Below are positions 22,868-33,024 of a DNA stretch of 42,757 nt, piece after piece. The stretch lies in the NCBI GenBank assembly GCA_017479485.1, contig JAFVCC010000020.1, forward strand, positions 1 to 42,757, given 5' to 3'. The notes under the pieces were generated by a model. That model did not search any database. It was not told the origin of the DNA and saw nothing but the letters and a program-made list of their open reading frames with translations. This DNA comes from Bacilli bacterium (GTDB taxonomy: Bacteria > Bacillota_I > Bacilli_A > RFN20 > CAG-826). Made by a program: the position numbers and the translations under genes. How positions within the stretch are numbered: the first letter of the stretch is position 1; each line of letters opens with the position of its first letter.

Positions 22868-25720
22868 CTAGAACACATACACGAAGCACAAGATGTAGAG
22901 TCCAATCAGAAGGCCCGCCATCAAGATGTCTTCGATTATCGTAATGGGGCGCATCTTTTTGCCCCATATGGTCTTGTAGTTCATAAACGCGATGACCCAC
23001 ATGAAGCCCGCGCCCATGAGGACGAAGGAAACATAGAAGGCATAATAGGATCCTGCGGTGATCCAGGTGCGCGAAGCAGCAGAACCAACAATCGTCAAAA
23101 CTCCAGTGATAATCGCGTGGATGAAAGCGAAGGCAATACGGTGACCGACGTCACGCAAAGCCGCGAGGGCCGCCCGCTCCTCCATCTTCTTTTCTAGTGT
23201 CAGCTGCGCGAATTCGCGGCGCAAAGCAAAGCGATCTTTCGCCCGTTCTTGCATCCGGTCATTCCAGGACACTTCCCCGTCCACCGAGAGGATGCGCGAA
23301 GCGAGCTCTAAGCAGGCTGCTTCGACGTAGTTACGATCTTTCTCGCGTGGCTTCGCGCGAACTTGCACCGATGCGACCGGCACTTTGTCCTCGCCCTCGT
23401 TGATTTCCAAGGGGCTTTCTTCCGTCGAAGGAGCAAGCGCTTCGCCGCCCTTCATCGAGGTATCCACTTTCATCGTAACAAGCGATTTGAATGCGCCGCG
23501 ATCAACAAAGTGGAGTACCACTTCCTTCATACGGTCGATGGAAAGGGAACGGAACGTAGTGAGAACCGACTCTTTACGGAACTCAAAGATATCCGATTCG
23601 TTCTTAATTGCCGTGTCGTGGCGTTGGATCTCGGGCTCACGCAAATCAATCTGTTCCTGGATTTCCTTGGCTTTTTCATGACGGTTCGCCTCGCGGAGCA
23701 AGACGATAAGACGTTCGAAGGTCGGCTTCCCGTCCGTGGTATAAATCTTGAGGTCCAACTCACGGACAATCTTCGGATCGAACTCATGGAAATAGGTGGA
23801 AGCATAGTATTTGGTTAAGGCATCTTTTCCGGTCTTTTCCAAATCCAATTCATCGATTTTTTGTAACGAAGAAGCGAGATCTGCAAAGTTTTTCACTTTT
23901 CTCTCGGGCAAATCGAGATAGATCGCAAATGCTTCTTCGAGGATGTCTTTCTTCGCTCCCTCATCGCCGCCGAAGAACACGACGGTCGTTAATGAGGCGA
24001 TGACGGTAGGTATCATGCCACGCTTCTTGAAGTAAGCCACCGCTTCTTCCACGATGTCGGCGCGCTCCGCTTCGGTCTTCAACGAAGCAACGTATTGGAA
24101 GAAGAATTCCAGACGGCGCGCCTCATCGAGGTTGTTCTTCTCGAAGATCGTCTCGATGGTAAAGGTCCAGGTCGTCTTCGCTAATTTGGCTAAGTTGAGC
24201 AAACCAAAGATCCGCACCTCGTCATCGAGGGAAGCAATACTGCCAAAGAGGCGGTCCGTAATATCCGCGATATAGTCCACCAACGCGTCCGCGTGAGAGG
24301 CGTGGGCAGAAAGCCACCGACGGGCAAAAGCAAGGAAGGATTCGAATTCCTCGGGGTTATCGAGGAGGTAGTCCATCTCCGTTTCCTGGAAGAACGCTTT
24401 CGCTTCGGGATTCACGAGCTGCATCTGCAGCAAGTTGGCACGGTAAGCTAGTTCCCCTTCATCGCTATAGTCACTGCCCTTACGGAAGAGCATGCCATGG
24501 AGGAAGTCCTGGACTTGAATCTTTGACATGTCGTCATGGATGCCGTTATAGAGTTTCCATAGGCTCAGGAAAATGTCATTTCGGATGTCTTGGAACAAGC
24601 GGGAATAGTTGCCGTCATTCGCAACATGCACCACCTTAAGGTATTCCAAGGCTTGGCGCGGGAAACGGCGGAAAGTCGCATTAATCGTGCGTAGGTTATC
24701 GAGAATCAAATGAAGGTAATCTCGCTCTAGGGTGCCCTTCTTTCCAATTTCGAGCTGTTCGAGGCCCGTTGGATCGCGGTCGAGAAGAAGGATCGTCGAG
24801 GCTAAAGATCCGAGTTGTTCTAAATCGGAAATCTTCTTGCCGAGTCGTTCCGCATGCTCCATAAGCTCCTGGAGAATCTCTGCGTTATCCGCGGCGCGGC
24901 GAAGCAGTTTAACGAGGTCTCCACCCTGCTTGGTGTCACGCCATTCGAACTCATCCGCAGGATACTTGAGCCCAACGTAATCGCCGATATCACTGAGGTC
25001 TACCGAGTCGATTTTTTCGCGGGGTATGCCGAGGACTTGATAACCTGGGCGAGGGGTGGCTACGAGGGTAGCGAAAGAGAGGCTCTTTTCTTCTTCCGCA
25101 GGCAGGAAACTCATCCATGCCCTCAACGATTTCACAAAATTCTCGTACTGGCTCGGCACATAATAGACCACCATGGGATGGCCGGATTTCTTTGCTTTTT
25201 CATAGGTTGCGGTGAACGCGATCATGTTGTCGATGTCCTGCGCAAAGGAGTCTAAATCAAACGCGCTTCGTTGATACTGATCCGCGCGAACTTCGGGTAG
25301 AGGCGGAAGTTCATCGTGCGCCACCGGAAAATCCTGTACCCCACTTAGTGGTCTTTCGTCAAAAGCGTCAAAGCCACGGCAAGGCAACGCTTCACTGGCG
25401 ATGAGGTAATGCTTCATTTCGCCCGTGCCGCGGAGATTGGCGCCTCGGCTGGAGGGGCGGTTGCAGTTGATGGCATAGATGTGCCTGCCCTGGGCATCGA
25501 TCGTGTGGCGGTAAACGCGCACCTTTAACGACCCTTCGGTGCCTTCTCCCGAGAAGGAGCCGCCCGAGACAAAACCACGCTGATCATCATATCGTTCAAG
25601 GCCGAGGTAATCTTGGGCCTCTTCGAGCGCCTGAGATTCGTCCATGGTAATGGATTCGGTTTTCTGAACGACGCGGTCTACTTCGTCATAGCAATAGATG
25701 CCTTCGATGATTCTACTCAT
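22868..25720 (-). CDS. GTPase-associated protein 1 (GAP1)-like membrane protein, operon gene 7
   Basis: A 950-aa protein. The first 200-250 residues, including VYRHTIDAQGRHIYAINCNR and RGTGEMKHYLIASE, resemble the GAP1 N-terminal domain found beside double-GTPase proteins in predicted conflict systems. The middle is a long helical region. Around residues 860-948 three hydrophobic segments follow (AFIHAIITGVLTIVGS, YYAFYVSFVLMGAGFMWVIA, ILMAGLLIGLYILCFVYV), so the protein is anchored by its C-terminus with the bulk in the cytosol. The gene lies 4 nt after the GTPase gene with a strong GGAGGTAAGGAT site. The family assignment is from memory of motifs and should be treated as likely, not certain. 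Confidence 0.65.
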   Translation of the reverse strand: MSRIIEGIYCYDEVDRVVQKTESITMDESQALEEAQDYLGLERYDDQRGFVSGGSFSGEGTEGSLKVRVYRHTIDAQGRHIYAINCNRPSSRGANLRGTGEMKHYLIASEALPCRGFDAFDERPLSGVQDFPVAHDELPPLPEVRADQYQRSAFDLDSFAQDIDNMIAFTATYEKAKKSGHPMVVYYVPSQYENFVKSLRAWMSFLPAEEEKSLSFATLVATPRPGYQVLGIPREKIDSVDLSDIGDYVGLKYPADEFEWRDTKQGGDLVKLLRRAADNAEILQELMEHAERLGKKISDLEQLGSLASTILLLDRDPTGLEQLEIGKKGTLERDYLHLILDNLRTINATFRRFPRQALEYLKVVHVANDGNYSRLFQDIRNDIFLSLWKLYNGIHDDMSKIQVQDFLHGMLFRKGSDYSDEGELAYRANLLQMQLVNPEAKAFFQETEMDYLLDNPEEFESFLAFARRWLSAHASHADALVDYIADITDRLFGSIASLDDEVRIFGLLNLAKLAKTTWTFTIETIFEKNNLDEARRLEFFFQYVASLKTEAERADIVEEAVAYFKKRGMIPTVIASLTTVVFFGGDEGAKKDILEEAFAIYLDLPERKVKNFADLASSLQKIDELDLEKTGKDALTKYYASTYFHEFDPKIVRELDLKIYTTDGKPTFERLIVLLREANRHEKAKEIQEQIDLREPEIQRHDTAIKNESDIFEFRKESVLTTFRSLSIDRMKEVVLHFVDRGAFKSLVTMKVDTSMKGGEALAPSTEESPLEINEGEDKVPVASVQVRAKPREKDRNYVEAACLELASRILSVDGEVSWNDRMQERAKDRFALRREFAQLTLEKKMEERAALAALRDVGHRIAFAFIHAIITGVLTIVGSAASRTWITAGSYYAFYVSFVLMGAGFMWVIAFMNYKTIWGKKMRPITIIEDILMAGLLIGLYILCFVYVF

Positions 25721-25724
25721 ATCC

Positions 25725-27902
25725 TTACCTCCGAATGAGTCCCGTCTGTACCATCAGCCACACCAGCGGAAGCTCCATGCGGACGCGGCTAGGCAAATAT
25801 CGGATTTCCTTTTCCGAGCTCCGGGATTCCTCGCTAAGCACATCGTCGCTGCCTAAGGCGGACAAGGCGAAGAACTTGACGTTGGGGAACATCTCCTTGA
25901 TTTTGTCGATGTGTTTGCCCCATTGCTTGCCTTTGAGGTATTCCTCAATTTCGTAGCTGGAATTATCAATGTGGATTTGAAGGTCGCTGCCCTCATATTT
26001 CCCGTTTTTGGGGAAGAGCTCTGCCATGTTCCTTTGGGTGACATGGCAATTGGGGTCGAACACGTCTTTGAATTTGGCGTTGCGGGGGTCGTAATGTTCG
26101 TCGTAATGGTGGTCGATTTTCGTTAAAACGATGGCAACGGGCACCTCTTTTAGGTCAGCACGCCCTTGCGGGGAAAGGGTCTGGAGTTGCGACAAGGCAA
26201 GCACAAGATTCTCTGCTGGGGTCAAGTTGAGGTTGGACGTTTTGGTCTTTTGAGGGGTGTCGTCGGTTTCGTAATTGGTGTCGAGCAACGCGATGAAACC
26301 GTCCGCGACGTCGATGCTATGGAGCTGCGGAAATTTATAGGGCAGGAAATATTCGCCCGGCACGTCATAGAAATACATGTGGCCAAGATCACCAAGACGG
26401 TATCCAATCGGGTTCCAGGATAGGACCGGACCGAGGTTGCCATGAGTTTGGGATTCAATGGCTCCGTCAACGTTGATGGCAAAGCGTTTCTTCACACGCA
26501 AATCGAGGATACCTTCATCCGATGTGCGGTCACGTTCATAACGGTCGTCGCGGGTGAAGGTGTTTTTCGCGCCAGGAACTTCTTTTAAGCCATAAGGAAT
26601 TACTTCGTTAACCGCATATGCCTCGGGGCCGCGGAACCGTGGCGCGAGTAAACGAACGATTTCTTTTAAGATGAATGGGTCAGAGTTATAGATGCCGTCT
26701 CCGGAACGCTTCATGTTGATGAGCGAGGAGAGGAAGATGGTTTTGCCGGATTTCGGGTAGCCGACCGTAACGATTTTTGGCGCGGGCAAAAATTCATATT
26801 TCTCCGGCAAAACCAGCTTATTTGCCGTGATTGCGCCACCGCTAATCTTGGTGAGTTCTGCCTCACAGAAAATGAGTTTCTTTTGTTTACGCAGATTCTC
26901 TTTATCGAAATTGATGTCGGTTCCAAGGCGGAATTTCTTTCCTTGGCAATTGAAGATGCCCGTGCGAGCCTCCGTGACCTCTTTCGCGATGGGTCTTCCG
27001 CAATAAGGACAAACCGGGACTAGCCCCCGCTCTTTGCGGCGCTTGATAATGGCCTTTTCTTCCGCGATGCGCACTTTTTCAACCGGATCTTTCTCTGCGA
27101 CGTCTCGCGGCTTTGATTCGTCCGACAAAATATAGTCTTCCGAGGGGTTCCAGTCTTGATCTGGAGAGAAGACGAGACGGAAGTTAAATCCGAGCGTCTC
27201 TTCGACGTAAATCGAGCCCGTGACGTGGTTCGAATCCAACGCATTCCTCTTGAGGATGATTTCCGCGGGACGCGTCTTATCCTTTCGCTGCTTGATGACG
27301 TTTTCGGGCCGATGGTCGATGACCGTGGTCGGTTTGGCACCCGCTTTACGGATGACGTTTAGCTTTAAGTTCTTAAGTAGGCGGGGGTAAGTGATATCGA
27401 AGACGATGTATTTTCCCTTTTCCACAATCGTGTAATAGATCTTGTTTTTGTGGCGGAAGTTAATCGCGAAAACATAGATGTCCTCGAGAGGTATTTTGCT
27501 CGTTGGAACATCAGGTAAGTTGCCCGGACGGATAAAAACGATGCGTCCTTGGCAAGAGATGTTCTCGCCCTGCCCCGAGATGAATAAAGAGTTGGTTTCT
27601 GGAGCCGAGTCTTCGCCAGTGCGCTCATTTAGATCGGTATAGGAATATGTCGGCAAATCCGCTTCGCCTTTGCTCGGGTCGGGCAGGCCGATGGCATTGG
27701 CCGCCATTTCGATGCGGGCATGCTTGTAGAGTTGGCGGAACTCTTTCGGAAAAACGATTTGCACACGCATGCCATTGTCGCGGCTTATTGCATTGAAGTC
27801 GCGGACGAGGAAGAACTGAAGGTCTTTGCCTTCCGCCACTTTCTTTCCTTTGGTCTCACCGCCCATGCATACACAGCGGTATTCAAATAGGGTTTCGCTC
27901 AT
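25725..27902 (-). CDS. Large GTPase with zinc-binding insert (double-GTPase-like), operon gene 6
   Basis: A 725-aa cytosolic protein. The N-terminal 290 residues are of unknown fold and rich in strands. A CPYCGR motif (298-303) with further cysteines forms a probable zinc ribbon. The NTPase domain starts with GYPKSGKT (Walker A, 381-388), followed by YFYDVPGE (the DxxG site) and VLTKIDHH (the TKxD motif giving GTP specificity). This resembles the DO-GTPase2 group found with GAP1 partners in NTPase-based conflict systems. The gene overlaps the radical SAM gene by ATGA and has an AAGGAGG ribosome site. The GTPase reading is solid; the subfamily is inference. Confidence 0.78.
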   Translation of the reverse strand: MSETLFEYRCVCMGGETKGKKVAEGKDLQFFLVRDFNAISRDNGMRVQIVFPKEFRQLYKHARIEMAANAIGLPDPSKGEADLPTYSYTDLNERTGEDSAPETNSLFISGQGENISCQGRIVFIRPGNLPDVPTSKIPLEDIYVFAINFRHKNKIYYTIVEKGKYIVFDITYPRLLKNLKLNVIRKAGAKPTTVIDHRPENVIKQRKDKTRPAEIILKRNALDSNHVTGSIYVEETLGFNFRLVFSPDQDWNPSEDYILSDESKPRDVAEKDPVEKVRIAEEKAIIKRRKERGLVPVCPYCGRPIAKEVTEARTGIFNCQGKKFRLGTDINFDKENLRKQKKLIFCEAELTKISGGAITANKLVLPEKYEFLPAPKIVTVGYPKSGKTIFLSSLINMKRSGDGIYNSDPFILKEIVRLLAPRFRGPEAYAVNEVIPYGLKEVPGAKNTFTRDDRYERDRTSDEGILDLRVKKRFAINVDGAIESQTHGNLGPVLSWNPIGYRLGDLGHMYFYDVPGEYFLPYKFPQLHSIDVADGFIALLDTNYETDDTPQKTKTSNLNLTPAENLVLALSQLQTLSPQGRADLKEVPVAIVLTKIDHHYDEHYDPRNAKFKDVFDPNCHVTQRNMAELFPKNGKYEGSDLQIHIDNSSYEIEEYLKGKQWGKHIDKIKEMFPNVKFFALSALGSDDVLSEESRSSEKEIRYLPSRVRMELPLVWLMVQTGLIRR

Positions 27903-28510
27903 ACGGGGTCCTCCTTTTTGGAATCACGGATGTTTACTTTCGGATAGAGTTCACGGAATCCTTCAAAGGGGATCCCGATGAAGTGGACTTCGTCGCCGAC
28001 GGGGATGTAGTCGATGCGCTGCCCGTCTGCGATATAGTCCTCATAGGCTTTCTGATATTCCTTTTTGAAGAAATAGAGGCGTTGGTTGGTGCTTCCTCTT
28101 AATGGATGCTTATCGAGTTTGCTCTCGATGAAGGGTCCATCGACGAGCACGGCGATGTGGCTTAGGACATAATCGATATCGGGGTCATGCTTGCTTTGTA
28201 GTTCTTCCAGCAAGAATCCCGTGAAGACGAGGATGTCTTCCTTGTCATCCTCCACAAGGTGGCGGACAAGGATCGCTAAGTCTTTCGCCTGCAAGAAGGG
28301 TTCCCCGCCGGATATGGTCACCCCCGTGAAGGGATAGTCCTTTATCGCAGCATAGATGTCATCCACAGGAGCATCTTTGCTCTTGTCGAAATACTGTAGC
28401 TCGGGGTTGGCGCAGCCTTTGCAGTTGCGAAGGCAACCCGTCACCCAAATCCCGATGCGCATACCGATGCCTAAGGATGAAATTGGAAACAAAATCTTGC
28501 CGATTTGCAT
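27899..28510 (-). CDS. NrdG-like radical SAM activating enzyme, operon gene 5
   Basis: A 203-aa radical SAM protein with the cluster motif CLRNCKGC (C26, C30, C33) and the SAM-binding SGGEP (67-71). Length and the early VTGCLRNCKGCANPEL pattern match NrdG, the activase that installs a glycyl radical on anaerobic ribonucleotide reductase. No NrdD or other glycyl-radical protein occurs in the window, so the substrate may be an operon partner. The ATG at 28510 lies 2 nt after the coiled-coil gene's stop, and its own stop overlaps the GTPase start. A longer frame to 28651 is rejected because it runs into the neighbour. Confidence 0.88.
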   Translation of the reverse strand: MQIGKILFPISSLGIGMRIGIWVTGCLRNCKGCANPELQYFDKSKDAPVDDIYAAIKDYPFTGVTISGGEPFLQAKDLAILVRHLVEDDKEDILVFTGFLLEELQSKHDPDIDYVLSHIAVLVDGPFIESKLDKHPLRGSTNQRLYFFKKEYQKAYEDYIADGQRIDYIPVGDEVHFIGIPFEGFRELYPKVNIRDSKKEDPV

Positions 28511-28512
28511 AG

Positions 28513-30390
28513 TTATTTCCGTGGATCGATGGTTTTGTAGAGTTTTTGCTCGCGCCGTTCCGTTTTGAAAGAACCGCGATTTGCAGTGTTTTCCTCTTTT
28601 CGCAATACGTAGTGGTATATGGATTCTATGTCGGCATCGCTGACGCCCCACTTCCGTAACAGCGCGATGGATTCTTCTTCCGTCTGGCAGCGATAGAACT
28701 CCGCCTCGTCATACATCGACTCGGTGACTTCATCGCCCATTTCTTCGGCGTGGATTTCCGGTAATCCAATAGAATGGAGGCTATCCGTCATCTCGGAGGA
28801 CCAACCGCAGGAAGAATGAGTTTTACGAAGCTGCTCTTCGGTGGTCGCTTTCATGCCGTTGCTTAAGATGACGCCGCGAGGATAGATGGCTAGCGGTTCG
28901 CCATATTTCGCCTTTGCATCAAAGATGACGCCAGGATTGTCGGGGTGAGTGTAGAGGAAGCTCACACCATCTTCCGCCATCTTTTTATCCACGATACGGT
29001 CTTCGCCAATTTGGGACATGAGGGCTTGGCTGGTCGCGAGGGCTTGGCGCTGGGCAATGGCGTATTCGATTTGGGCCGTCTTTTCTTCCATTTCCTTGAT
29101 CTGGTCCTCGTAACGGGTGGGGTCGAAGAAGTAATCAGAGATTCCAGTAGCCTCGCCAACGAGCAAATCGCGCGCTTTCTCGTACTTTTCTTGTGCTGCT
29201 TCAAATTTCGCGTGGCTTTGCGCTTCTTCCGCCACTTTCTCTGCGAGGGCTTTGGTGCGGCTAAGGATCTTCTTGAGCTCGTTGCTGGTCTGCGCTTGGG
29301 CAAGATGCATGGAGGCGTTTTGTAAGTCTGCGGCGTAACGCGAGGCCTCTTCACGGGATTTCCGCGTCAAATAATCGGAGGAGAAAATCGCCGCCTGCAT
29401 ATCGAAGACCTCTTTGGCTAACGCAAGATTCTCCTGCATGGAAGAGTTGTCTTCTTTAACGAGATGGGCCGCCGCCATTGAGGCGTTGATACGGGCGGAG
29501 ATTTTGGCCAGTTCCGCCAGCTGCGCAGCGACATTTTCTTTGGCTTTATCCATGGTCGCATAGCTTTCCGCGGTGGCAAGCGCGGCGCGGCGCTCCTCGA
29601 GTTTACGCTGAATGAACGCCTCCACTTCACGGAAGGGTTTTTCGCACATGGGGTCCGCGTTTCGAATGAGATTTAGGACATCCTGCTGATATTCGCCGAT
29701 TCCCATTTCCGCCACTTTGTCGACTAAGGCATCAGCTTCCTTAACGAAGGCTCTAATGCGCGATTGGCGGGCATTAATGTTCTGCTCAAGTATCTTTAAT
29801 TGTTTCTCTGGGCTCACTTTGCCCGCGGTAGAAAGGGTGAGATGTTCTGTGCCTCGTAGGTCCGAGGAAAACTGGGCAGCGTTTAAAGCCGCAATGTATT
29901 TTTGGGAATCGCTCTGTGCCTTCTTTAACTGTTGCTGCTGGTTTTTGGCTTCCTCGTTTAACGCAGCAAGTGAGTTTTGGATTTCCGACGATAGTTCTTT
30001 CGTCATGTCCACGGATATGTATTTGCCGCGCTCTGGAGCAATGGTACGAAGTTTGGCCTGCACCTGGCCGCGCACCGCTTCAATCGCGGCGAGATTTTGT
30101 TCAAAGGAGGCCGTTACTTTTTTGATTCGTTCGTTCTCATCTTTAATGCGTTTGACTTTCTCCGCTTTAAATTGCTCCCCATCTTCGATCGCTTGGCGCG
30201 TTTGGGCAATGATGTTTTGCAGGGTGTCGTAATGGATACCGCCATACCAGGCGTCGTTGCTCACAACGGTGCAAATCCTCCCGCCTTCGACGCGAATCTG
30301 TACGCCGGAAATGGCGCGCATTTGGGCGACGATTTCTTTCGCAAGGCGGCTATCGCCGATATCGTAGTTGTAATACTTGGGTCCGGACAT
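28513..30390 (-). CDS. Coiled-coil protein of the MSGPKYY type, operon gene 4
   Basis: A 625-aa soluble protein starting MSGPKYYNYDIGD. After a short N-terminal domain (to about residue 75) it is dominated by helical, Glu/Lys/Ala/Gln-rich coiled-coil sequence to about residue 450. A compact C-terminal part follows (FLYTHPDNPGVIFDAKAKYG and later). No catalytic motif is seen. Proteins with this unusual N-terminus occur in other bacteria, but I know no function for them. A scaffold or filament role for the ATPase and GTPase partners is plausible. The ATG follows AAAGGAGTGACCTT. Confidence 0.75.
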   Translation of the reverse strand: MSGPKYYNYDIGDSRLAKEIVAQMRAISGVQIRVEGGRICTVVSNDAWYGGIHYDTLQNIIAQTRQAIEDGEQFKAEKVKRIKDENERIKKVTASFEQNLAAIEAVRGQVQAKLRTIAPERGKYISVDMTKELSSEIQNSLAALNEEAKNQQQQLKKAQSDSQKYIAALNAAQFSSDLRGTEHLTLSTAGKVSPEKQLKILEQNINARQSRIRAFVKEADALVDKVAEMGIGEYQQDVLNLIRNADPMCEKPFREVEAFIQRKLEERRAALATAESYATMDKAKENVAAQLAELAKISARINASMAAAHLVKEDNSSMQENLALAKEVFDMQAAIFSSDYLTRKSREEASRYAADLQNASMHLAQAQTSNELKKILSRTKALAEKVAEEAQSHAKFEAAQEKYEKARDLLVGEATGISDYFFDPTRYEDQIKEMEEKTAQIEYAIAQRQALATSQALMSQIGEDRIVDKKMAEDGVSFLYTHPDNPGVIFDAKAKYGEPLAIYPRGVILSNGMKATTEEQLRKTHSSCGWSSEMTDSLHSIGLPEIHAEEMGDEVTESMYDEAEFYRCQTEEESIALLRKWGVSDADIESIYHYVLRKEENTANRGSFKTERREQKLYKTIDPRK

Positions 30391-30426
30391 AAGGTCACTC
30401 CTTTCGCTTTTTTGTTTCAGATGGGG

Positions 30427-32433
30427 TTAGAAGCCGAGCCGCTTCCGTTTCGATTCGATGTCTTGAATGGCGGATACAATGTCGTCGAATTCTTTTTCCG
30501 CCTTGGCGCGGACGGTTCCATAATCGCGGTCTTTATCGATGAAGGCGCGTTGGAGCATCGGCGCGGCCTCCCCAAGGAAGGGGAAGGGATCTTTACTTCG
30601 CACTGCCGCTTTGAAATGTTCGAGGAAGGTGCGCTCCACGCCGCCGATGACCACCGGAGCCTGATTGATGTCCCATTCGTTATGGATGCGCAAATAAGTA
30701 TCAAAGCCATCGTGATCATCCTCGAAGTCCAGCTTCAAAAACGGCTCAATCCAGGCAGGATTCACCCCAGATGCGCTATCCTTTGCCCGCTTTGCGGCGC
30801 GGATAAATTTCCAAAAACTCTGCAATTCGGGGGTTTCTTCTGCGATTTTAGCCTGAACGCGATAACGGAGGGTGAGTAAACGGATGGCGTCTTGCTTCGC
30901 ACGGCTTTCTTCCGTCACGAAGTGTTCATAGATGAAAGAACCGTCCTTGAGGTACTCGCTACGCAAGACCATCAAGAAGTAATATGGGTCGCTAGATCCC
31001 ATGCCGGGATAAGAAGGAATGTTGGGGAAAAGGTCTTCGTTGCCAACGACGATGTCGGAATAGAAGTTAAATACATCGTCGACACATTTGGGGTCCAACG
31101 CTTTCTCGAGCATTGCGTCAAAGCTCGGAGCATAAAGCACGCGCAAGGAATCGCTGGTGGACTGGATGTAGAGGAATTCATGAAGCTCTTCATAGAAGAT
31201 TCTCGCGATGTCGGTGTATTTAGAATAGGAATTCACGCGGCTTTGGAAGAAGGAAGAAACATAAGGTTCCTTCACTAAGGACAAATAAAAGCGGATGAGT
31301 TCCTGGTTATCGTTCATCACCGCCTGACGGAAATGGACGAGGTATTCATGAAGCGAAGCGATCTCAAAAATTCTGCCGTGGTACTCAGTCCGGATTTTGC
31401 CTTTATAAACCTTTGCAATTTGTTTGGTTAGTAGTCCCTTATCCACAAAGAGGTCGTACATCGCATCGGTTTTATCGAAATCGTTGCTATTGATGTCGTA
31501 ATTCACTTCGCTTTCTGGAAATTCGAATCCCGGTTCGGAGATTTGTCGCACATAGGAAAGGAACGTAGGGTCGAAGGCAAGGTTTCCATATTCGTCGATG
31601 GTGAAGACGACGTCTTTGCCGGTGCTTAAGTTGATGTAGAGAGCATCAAAGAGCTCATGGAAGCGACGCACGGAATAGTTTTGCTTTTGGAAATAGAAGG
31701 TGTCGCTAGGCGTGGGTTCTATCTCTTTTGCTGCGTTGCGGTTACATTCCGCCGCTTTCTTGCTCGCATCGAAATAACTGGCGCCGCTAAATTTGATGCC
31801 GCCAGGGATTTGCCCTTCGATGAAGGATTGGTGGCATACTGGGCACTTGGCCAAGCGGTTCTTCATTAGAAGCGTCTTATATTCTTTGCAGTTGGGGCAA
31901 TATACGACGACGTATGTGCCCTTCGCTGTAGCAAGGCATTCATTTACGAAGGCAAGAATTGCGGCAGGTTTTAACGCCTCCTTGCTCTCTCCAAGGAACT
32001 CAAGTTGATCTTTCTTGCTCTCCAAATCATGAAGAAACTTCGCGACCCGGCTTTCTTCGCGCACGGGAAAAAGGCGGTCGAGATCCTCGTCATAGCGGTA
32101 GAGTTTATGTTCCGTTTTGGCCCCGCCTTCATTAAAGGCATCAATCAAGCTACGGAGTTTCGACGTGCGATCTGAAGGATGGTTACGCCCGGTGGCGATA
32201 ACAAAGTCGCAATCGGCTTGCTGGATCGTATCCTTGTTTGGAAATAGCGTTTTCCAAATGGGATGATTGACGGGGAAGGCTTCATGTAAAATGGCGCGCT
32301 TCTCCTCGGGCAAGCCGGTGACGGCGACCTGTTGGTAGGAAATTTCTGATGTAGTCTCGGTAACGATATCGACAAAAATGTCGCTCACGTGGTGGCCGAG
32401 GTCTTTTTTGTATACGTTCACCTTGGTCGCCAT
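30427..32433 (-). CDS. Zinc-ribbon protein of unknown function, operon gene 3
   Basis: A 668-aa soluble protein with no family I recognise. A treble-cleft or zinc-ribbon motif is clear: CPNC at C179/C182 and CPVC at C197/C200. The part before it contains DFVIATGRNHPSDRTSKLR; the part after is long, helical and aromatic-rich. The start at 32433 is chosen because GGAGAAGAAATGAT precedes it and it lies 1 nt after the stop of the 193-aa gene; the ATG at 32451 is less well placed. It is probably a structural or recognition component of the nine-gene system. Confidence 0.75.
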   Translation of the reverse strand: MATKVNVYKKDLGHHVSDIFVDIVTETTSEISYQQVAVTGLPEEKRAILHEAFPVNHPIWKTLFPNKDTIQQADCDFVIATGRNHPSDRTSKLRSLIDAFNEGGAKTEHKLYRYDEDLDRLFPVREESRVAKFLHDLESKKDQLEFLGESKEALKPAAILAFVNECLATAKGTYVVVYCPNCKEYKTLLMKNRLAKCPVCHQSFIEGQIPGGIKFSGASYFDASKKAAECNRNAAKEIEPTPSDTFYFQKQNYSVRRFHELFDALYINLSTGKDVVFTIDEYGNLAFDPTFLSYVRQISEPGFEFPESEVNYDINSNDFDKTDAMYDLFVDKGLLTKQIAKVYKGKIRTEYHGRIFEIASLHEYLVHFRQAVMNDNQELIRFYLSLVKEPYVSSFFQSRVNSYSKYTDIARIFYEELHEFLYIQSTSDSLRVLYAPSFDAMLEKALDPKCVDDVFNFYSDIVVGNEDLFPNIPSYPGMGSSDPYYFLMVLRSEYLKDGSFIYEHFVTEESRAKQDAIRLLTLRYRVQAKIAEETPELQSFWKFIRAAKRAKDSASGVNPAWIEPFLKLDFEDDHDGFDTYLRIHNEWDINQAPVVIGGVERTFLEHFKAAVRSKDPFPFLGEAAPMLQRAFIDKDRDYGTVRAKAEKEFDDIVSAIQDIESKRKRLGF

Positions 32434-32434
32434 A

Positions 32435-33016
32435 TCATTTCTTCTCCACAAAATAAGGTTTCCCGTTTCCGGGCTTCTTTTTGAGATGAATTGACTCTTT
32501 GTATTCGAGAAGCTGCTCGAAGCTTTGGATGTTCGTGTCCACTAAAGCGGGGCGAAGGTTCTGCACCTTAGGAAGGAGCTTAACGCACATGGAGAGCGCG
32601 TTCGCAACCGCTTCATAGATACGTTCTAATGACGGCTCCTTCTGCGTATCGATGGCGCAGAAGGAGGCAAGGTGCGTCAGTAACGCACTGACGTTTGCGA
32701 CATCTTCGCTGGCAGGAACCGCCTTTTCTTCCGAGGAAAGGCTTTCGATGGTCCGCAAAGCATAGTCAAACTTTCCCGCAAAGGATTCGAGTAAGTTTTC
32801 TAAGGCAACCCAATAGGGAAGCGCCCCGCGAGAAGCAAACTTACTCGGCAGGCGAAGCGTCGATGAATCGTCGCCAAAAAGCAGCAGCATCGCCAACTTT
32901 AGCTTGCCAGTAAGACGCCAATGCTCAAGTAACGTCACGGCGCCTTCGTCTTTGCTTGAAACCGAGTCAAGAAGGCGAGCAAAGACATAGATTTCCTTGT
33001 CGCGGGAGATATCCAT
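32435..33016 (-). CDS. Small helical hypothetical protein, operon gene 2
   Basis: A 193-aa, predominantly helical protein without recognised motifs or membrane segments. It ends in a Lys-rich tail (KKKPGNGKPYFVEKK). It sits between the AAA+ ATPase gene (8 nt upstream) and the zinc-ribbon gene (1 nt downstream), so it is probably an adaptor or partner of one of them. Confidence 0.7.
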   Translation of the reverse strand: MDISRDKEIYVFARLLDSVSSKDEGAVTLLEHWRLTGKLKLAMLLLFGDDSSTLRLPSKFASRGALPYWVALENLLESFAGKFDYALRTIESLSSEEKAVPASEDVANVSALLTHLASFCAIDTQKEPSLERIYEAVANALSMCVKLLPKVQNLRPALVDTNIQSFEQLLEYKESIHLKKKPGNGKPYFVEKK

Positions 33017-33024
33017 ACAGGGTG

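Noticed and set aside
27899-28651. Longer radical SAM protein starting at 28651
   Set aside because: It would run into the coiled-coil gene; the ATG at 28510 gives the standard NrdG-like N-terminus.
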